Origin: Terrimonas sp937888905
GTDB taxonomy: Bacteria; Bacteroidota; Bacteroidia; Chitinophagales; Chitinophagaceae
Assembly (NCBI GenBank): GCA_937888905.1
Contig: CALATA010000007.1
Location: forward strand, 203,959 to 267,958
Direction: 5' to 3'
Length of the DNA stretch: 64,000 nucleotides
This document shows, piece by piece, positions 63,954 through 64,000 of the stretch; position 1 is the stretch's first letter, and each line of letters begins with the position of its first letter. Both the position numbers and the translations under genes were made by a program. Below the pieces are notes generated by a model that saw only the letters and a program-made list of their open reading frames with translations, was not told where the DNA came from and searched no databases.

Positions 63954-64000
63954 GTTCAAGTAGCTAGTGCAATTTTTTGTTGTAGTACTTGATTAGGTGT

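Noticed and set aside
63510..63959. 149-codon antisense frame over the MBL gene and island G
   Set aside because: Starts in octamer repeat DNA (MNLQIFKSSNFQI is the octamer translated) and then overlaps a real gene.
1..64000. tRNA, rRNA, riboswitch, transposase or phage genes
   Set aside because: Intergenic DNA was read for the T-arm pattern and for typical aptamer or IS signatures and none was found by eye; a covariance-model search would be decisive.

Overview
The window is a 64 kb chromosomal segment of a member of the Bacteroidota, most likely family Chitinophagaceae. The phylum call rests on two SusC/SusD pairs, a C-terminal type IX secretion sorting domain, the phylum-type -7 promoter element (TAnnTTTG) in front of many genes, almost no Shine-Dalgarno sequences, and OPT/POT peptide transporters, TlpA-type lipoproteins and DUF1800/DUF1501 pairs typical of the group. 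The family call is inference from overall gene content. There are about 50 protein genes, no rRNA or tRNA that I can see, no CRISPR array, no prophage and no transposase gene.

Layout. 1-1443: 5' part of ligA, leftward, cut by the window edge. 1595-12889: a starch/alpha-glucan utilisation locus: secreted GH13 alpha-amylase with a T9SS tail, a Nudix-type (NrtR/AraR-like) regulator, SusC, SusD, a small lipoprotein, a secreted protein with two beta-domains, and a SusE-like lipoprotein, closed by a strong terminator at 12852-12889. 12917-24460: mostly housekeeping: an S1/cold-shock-like protein, an M23 peptidase, alaS, an unlisted 44-residue membrane protein, a GNAT acetyltransferase, a double-PDZ exported protein, gatB, a TlpA-type thiol-disulfide lipoprotein and an RND/MMPL exporter. 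24662-30116: a second SusC/SusD cluster with a third lipoprotein gene, distinct codon usage and its own terminator. 30151-38000: recO, a monoheme cytochrome c, a diheme peroxidase-like protein, an amidohydrolase, prfA, a Gly-rich DUF937-like protein, a gene-free stretch with an orphan promoter/terminator pair, VanZ-like protein and gcvH. 38017-46917: an outer-membrane beta-barrel receptor, a cyclophilin, a small conserved protein, serS, two tandem monoheme lipoproteins and the DUF1800/DUF1501 pair. 46918-54099: a long inverted-repeat element, two small lipoproteins, an OPT transporter and two POT transporters. 54252-63922: purD, tryptophan 2,3-dioxygenase, the rod-shape cluster mreB-mreC-mreD-mrdA-mrdB (rodA) and an MBL-fold hydrolase.

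How the genes work together. The first locus is a Sus-like system: SusD and SusE-type lipoproteins capture glucan on the surface, the amylase cuts it, SusC imports oligosaccharides with TonB energy, and the Nudix-type protein is the probable sugar-sensing repressor; a direct/inverted repeat at 5405-5431 is a candidate operator. The mre-pbp2-rodA cluster builds the elongation machinery. Two POTs and one OPT form a peptide-uptake block.

Most interesting structure. At least seven intergenic islands (about 31270-31518, 36934-36999, 40522-40617, 41340-41513, 43210-43389, 50580-50625 and 63922-63953) consist of short tandem arrays with a strict period of 7 or 8 nt (unit families such as ATTSACS, TAAGTNN, ATTTGAAR and ACGCAAAG). 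They often flank a GC-rich perfect hairpin and run into start or stop codons of neighbouring genes. They resemble in style the heptameric short tandem repeats known from filamentous cyanobacteria, but I know of no named family for them here. A separate element at 46943-47220 has 35-nt terminal inverted repeats (33/35 match) and internal perfect hairpins, like a REP/MITE-type non-autonomous element.
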